This document shows, piece by piece, positions 37,501-40,000 of a stretch of DNA of 40,000 nt. This stretch comes from Prorocentrum cordatum (taxonomy: Eukaryota; Sar; Dinophyceae; Prorocentrales; Prorocentraceae). The notes under the pieces are model-generated. The model saw only the letters and a program-made list of their open reading frames with translations. It was not told the origin of the DNA and searched no databases. The first letter of the stretch is position 1, and every line of letters starts with the position of its first letter. The DNA is taken from the NCBI GenBank assembly GCA_963575745.1, contig CAUYUJ010020276.1:74506-114505 (forward strand), read 5' to 3'. A program made the translations under genes and the position numbers.

Positions 37501-38154
37501 GCTCTTTTTTGCGGAGGCTCCTCCTTGGAGAGCCTCTAGGGGCCTCACAAAAGATGTTCCGGGCTTTCTTAGGGCCTTCTGGAGGCCTCCTGGGCGTATT
37601 CTGGGGGCCTCCGGGGGTTTCCTCGGGCCACCCTGCCTCCTCCCTGAACGACCGAATCACGATTTGACATTATTCGGAAGGTGTCTTCGGGCCATTTTGG
37701 GCCGCCCCGTGTTGCACCGTTTTGGGACTCTCTTGGACTGCCTGGAAGCCCTTTCGGATGGTTGTGGGGCGATTTGGGGGCCTCCCAGGCGGCTTCGGAC
37801 GCCCGGAAGACCGCCGTCTTAGAGCGTCGGGAAACCGCAAAAAAAATCCCAAAATTCACCAACAACCATAGAACATCAATGATTTTTGCCTCGGGGGGCC
37901 TTCTTGGGAGTGCTCTTGGAGGCCTCTTTGGGGCCGCCCCGGAGGCTTCTTGGGCCATCTTGAGGTCACGTCGGTCACAGTTGGAGCGCTGTTGCGCTGT
38001 TTTGGGGGTCTCTGGGACGTCTCCGATGACCCACCTGATCGCCTTAAGCGTGCTGGGAAGGCTTGGAAAACGCCTTGCGAGGCCCAGCGGCCGCTTCGAG
38101 CCCCGCCCAGAGGGCCCCAAAACCCCGGGCCCCGGGAGTTCGTTTTTGGGGGTT
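37501..38154 (-). repeat. 12-mer GGCCCCAAGA array, inverted, with insert
   Basis: On plus it is GGCCTCTTGGGGCC-like at 37515-37650, 37680-37800 and 37895-37970, with less regular DNA between and after. ATCAATGATTTTTGC (37876) is shared with the array at 26368. Confidence 0.6.
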
Positions 38155-38275
38155 CATGTTTTTTCATTTTAAATTATTTGTTTTTATGTTTTTTCTATTT
38201 TTCCATTTTTTTATTTTTTCTTTTTTTTTTTATTTGGGGGGGGCGGGTTTTCCCCCCGCCCGGGTTTATAAACAT
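38155..38275. other. T-rich tract followed by G/C hairpin
   Basis: 38158-38236 is mostly T. It is followed by GGGGCGGGTTTTCCCCCCGC, able to fold on itself. It resembles a retroposed poly(A) tail read on the minus strand, but no element could be defined. Confidence 0.4.
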
Positions 38276-38629
38276 ATAGGAAGAAATGTGTATACAAGTG
38301 GCACGTGTGTGCCCAGGCTCATACAACAAGCTGAAGAGGCGTTTGAAGCAGGAGTGACATGCAACAGCGAAGTCGCACTCGAGCGCAAGTGGGGTTGCCA
38401 CACTTTGCGATGTGTGTACCAGGGCCCCCCAAGAAGCCTCAGGAGGCCCGACTTGGATACCAGAAGAGGCTCCAGGAGGCCCCAGGATTGTGAGTGTTGT
38501 GTGTGTGATGTGTGCTTTGTGCGGTGCGTGTTTTTTTGTGCGTTGTCGGTGTTGTGTGTGTATGTTATGTTTGTCTAGCGTGTGATGTGTTGGGCGTGAT
38601 TTGTGTCTCTGCGTGCGCATGTAGTTCTG
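38276..38629. other. Single-copy DNA with GTGTGTG-rich stretch
   Basis: A short 12-mer-like CCAAGAAGCCTCAGGAGGCC patch lies at 38428-38482. 38490-38630 is rich in TGTGTG and TGCG words. No gene is seen. Confidence 0.4.
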
Positions 38630-38805
38630 AAGCCCCAGGAGGCCCCAGGAGGCCCCAGGCGGCCTCAGCAGGCCCAGGAGAACTCCAGGAGGCTCCGAGG
38701 CGGGGTCTGGGGTACCAGAAGGTCCAGAAAGCCCCAGGAGGCCCCAGGAGGTTCCAGGAGGCCCCCAGGAAGCTCCGAGGAGGGGCCCGGGGCTCGATTT
38801 TGGGA
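38630..38805 (+). repeat. CCCAGGAGGCC array
   Basis: CCAGGAGGCCC units of about 9-12 bases, with one internal duplication of the TCCGAGG-GGG segment (38693 and 38774). It is related in style to the 12-mer family. Confidence 0.7.
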
Positions 38806-38904
38806 GGATGTCTCAGGCGAAACCGCCATTCTCTGAGAATCGGGGTCAAAATTATTGAAATTACCATGTGTTTTTGAAGGTTTGATGTAGAAATGGTTGA
38901 ATTC
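38806..38904. other. Balanced-composition spacer
   Basis: It contains CCTATGTGTTTTTGG-like and CCATGTGTTTTTGAAGG repeats (38863, 38905), which lead into the inverted satellite monomer. Confidence 0.35.
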
Positions 38905-38966
38905 CTATGTGTTTTTGGACCTCTCCTTCACGATCTGCGCGAGGGGCGCCACCGATCTTCAGAATT
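38905..38966 (-). repeat. Isolated inverted monomer of the 74-bp satellite
   Basis: TATGTGTTTTTGGACC, GATCTGCGCGAGGGGCGCC and CTTCAGAATTT match, in order, the reverse complement of the satellite monomer found at 35430-37017. It lies about 1.9 kb away in the opposite orientation and has visibly diverged. Confidence 0.7.
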
Positions 38967-39075
38967 TCGAGGATGTCCCGAGCGAAACGGCCAGAAAAAT
39001 CAAAGACGGACGCACGCGCGGGCGCACTAATCCCTTCTGAGCTCTACTCCCTCGGAGAGGCGCGTATGAGAATAC
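38967..39075. other. Short spacer
   Basis: Nothing is recognised. Confidence 0.3.
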
Positions 39076-39105
39076 ATATGTATATATATATATATATATG
39101 AGAGC

Positions 39106-39149
<44 letters not shown>

Positions 39150-39178
39150 GTATGTGTATATATATATGCGCGCGTGTG

Positions 39179-39220
<42 letters not shown>

Positions 39221-39221
39221 G
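39076..39221. repeat. (AT)n island with (GTAT)n
   Basis: AT dinucleotides with TATG units at 39135-39155. GCGGGCGAAGCTCGC, a near-perfect hairpin, follows at 39222. The AT island at 37131 is likewise bordered by TTCG-type hairpins. Confidence 0.97.
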
Positions 39222-39420
39222 CGGGCGAAGCTCGCGACAAGGCAAGGCCCCGGGGGGGAGGGGGGCGCGCGACCGCAGCGCAGCGCGCCTCTGACTCTTG
39301 CAAGTCAACTCGTAGAGCGCGCCGCCCACGCGGAGCGCGGCGGGCCCTCTCGGGCCCATCTCGGCCCTCCTGGAGCATCCGAAAAGAGCCCCGGAGGCAT
39401 CCAAGTGGCCCCGCGCCTGC
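39222..39420. other. GC-rich spacer, no gene
   Basis: No repeat or exon is recognised. Confidence 0.3.
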
Positions 39421-39690
39421 TCCCCCCCCCCCCCCCCTCCTTCTCGACCCCCCCCCCCCCCCCCCCCTCTTCTTTCCCCCTCCTCCATCATGACCCGCCT
39501 GCTTTCTCATATTCCTCATCCGCCTTTTCCCCCTCTTCATCCTGCCTCTGCCCCCCCCTCCTCCCCCCCCCCCCTCCTCCTTTCGACTTTTCGATATCGG
39601 CCCTACGGTCTTCCCCCTCCTCCTCCTCCTTCTCCTCCTCCTCCTCCTCCTCCTCCTCCCCCTCCTCCCCCCCCCCCTTCTCCTCCCGGG
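39421..39690 (+). repeat. Poly-C and (TCC)n tracts
   Basis: C-runs at 39422-39437 and 39450-39467, mixed C/T DNA, and (TCC)n at 39613-39668. Confidence 0.95.
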
Positions 39691-39881
39691 CGTCGCTTCT
39701 GGGGGCTGGCGGGGCGCCAGCTCGGGCCCCCCCCCCCAGTCGGGCTCGAAATCGGAGAGCGAGCTGGGGCGATGCTCGAGATCGCGCCCCTGGCTGCCGC
39801 AGCGCGCCGGGGAAGCGCGCCGACCCCGCGATGGAGGGGTCGGCGCGGCGCTCCCGCGAGCGCTCCAACTGCCTCTGCTAC
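39691..39881. other. GC-rich DNA beside the candidate exon
   Basis: If the exon at 39882-39998 is real, this is the start of its downstream intron on minus. Confidence 0.3.
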
Positions 39882-40000
39882 CAAGCCAGATCCGCGGCGA
39901 GCTTCGTGCTCGGCGACGCGGCGCAGGCCCATGGCCTGCGCGATGTCCGCCACCGCGAGCGCCTCGTCCGCGCGGAGGGCCTGGAAACGCGCCAGGGCGG
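39882..40000 (-). CDS. Candidate partial exon, runs off the window
   Basis: Function unknown. From 39998 leftward on minus, a frame of 39 codons (beginning [20 protein letters not shown] and continuing through [15 protein letters not shown]) has about 85 percent G or C at third positions. It meets GGCTTG|GTAGCAG, a possible GT donor, at 39881. The peptide is strongly helical in character. The IAQAMGLR stretch faintly resembles a helix-turn-helix, but that is too little to assign. The 5' end is outside the window. GC-rich DNA alone could explain the bias. Confidence 0.35.

Overview
This window reads as nuclear DNA of a eukaryote with a large, repeat-laden genome. The best fit is a dinoflagellate, and that is an inference. 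The DNA is GC-rich, almost gene-free and packed with trinucleotide tracts. The only convincing coding pieces are short exons with GC-rich third codon positions, AG|G-type acceptors and one apparent GC-AG intron. No spliced-leader sequence, rRNA, tRNA, bacterial operon, CRISPR array or intact transposase was found.

Gene content: two minus-strand exons (31548-31420, then 27592 to about 27346) join in phase 0 across a 3.8-kb intron. Together they look like the two halves of one beta/alpha repeat domain of the kind seen in predicted dinoflagellate surface proteins. A further partial minus-strand exon may run off the right edge (39998-39882). Weaker exon-like stretches lie at 23723-23782, 24148-24023, 28217-28330 and 31866-32051. 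Nearly all other long open frames come from GC-rich repeats that lack stops.

Repeats, left to right: 0-9 kb holds a degenerate 12-bp GGCCCCCAAGAC family, a 300-bp tandem duplication, GGA, GAT and CTC tracts and an AGGAAACACCACGC array. 9-18.3 kb holds foldback elements, a dispersed 290-bp repeat (four copies), an 83-bp satellite (nine copies), penta-, hexa- and trinucleotide arrays and a segmental duplication of about 850 bp. 18.3-25.7 kb is mostly TCC/AGG, CAT, CCA and TATTAGT-like low-complexity DNA. 25.8-31.4 kb contains the exon pair, with an intron full of small inverted-repeat elements. 31.9-35.1 kb contains two copies of a composite (GTT)n plus CCCACCCGCGACC element. 35.4-37.0 kb is a 74-bp satellite organised as nine-monomer higher-order repeats. 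37-40 kb has AT dinucleotide islands, further 12-mer arrays and C-rich tracts.

The most notable feature is the crowd of small terminal-inverted-repeat elements. At least eight sequence families occur in 40 kb, two of them multi-copy (four copies; four full copies plus end fragments), and none carries a transposase. One family begins with AG|GTCGGGC, which looks like a splice donor and suggests non-autonomous or introner-like elements.
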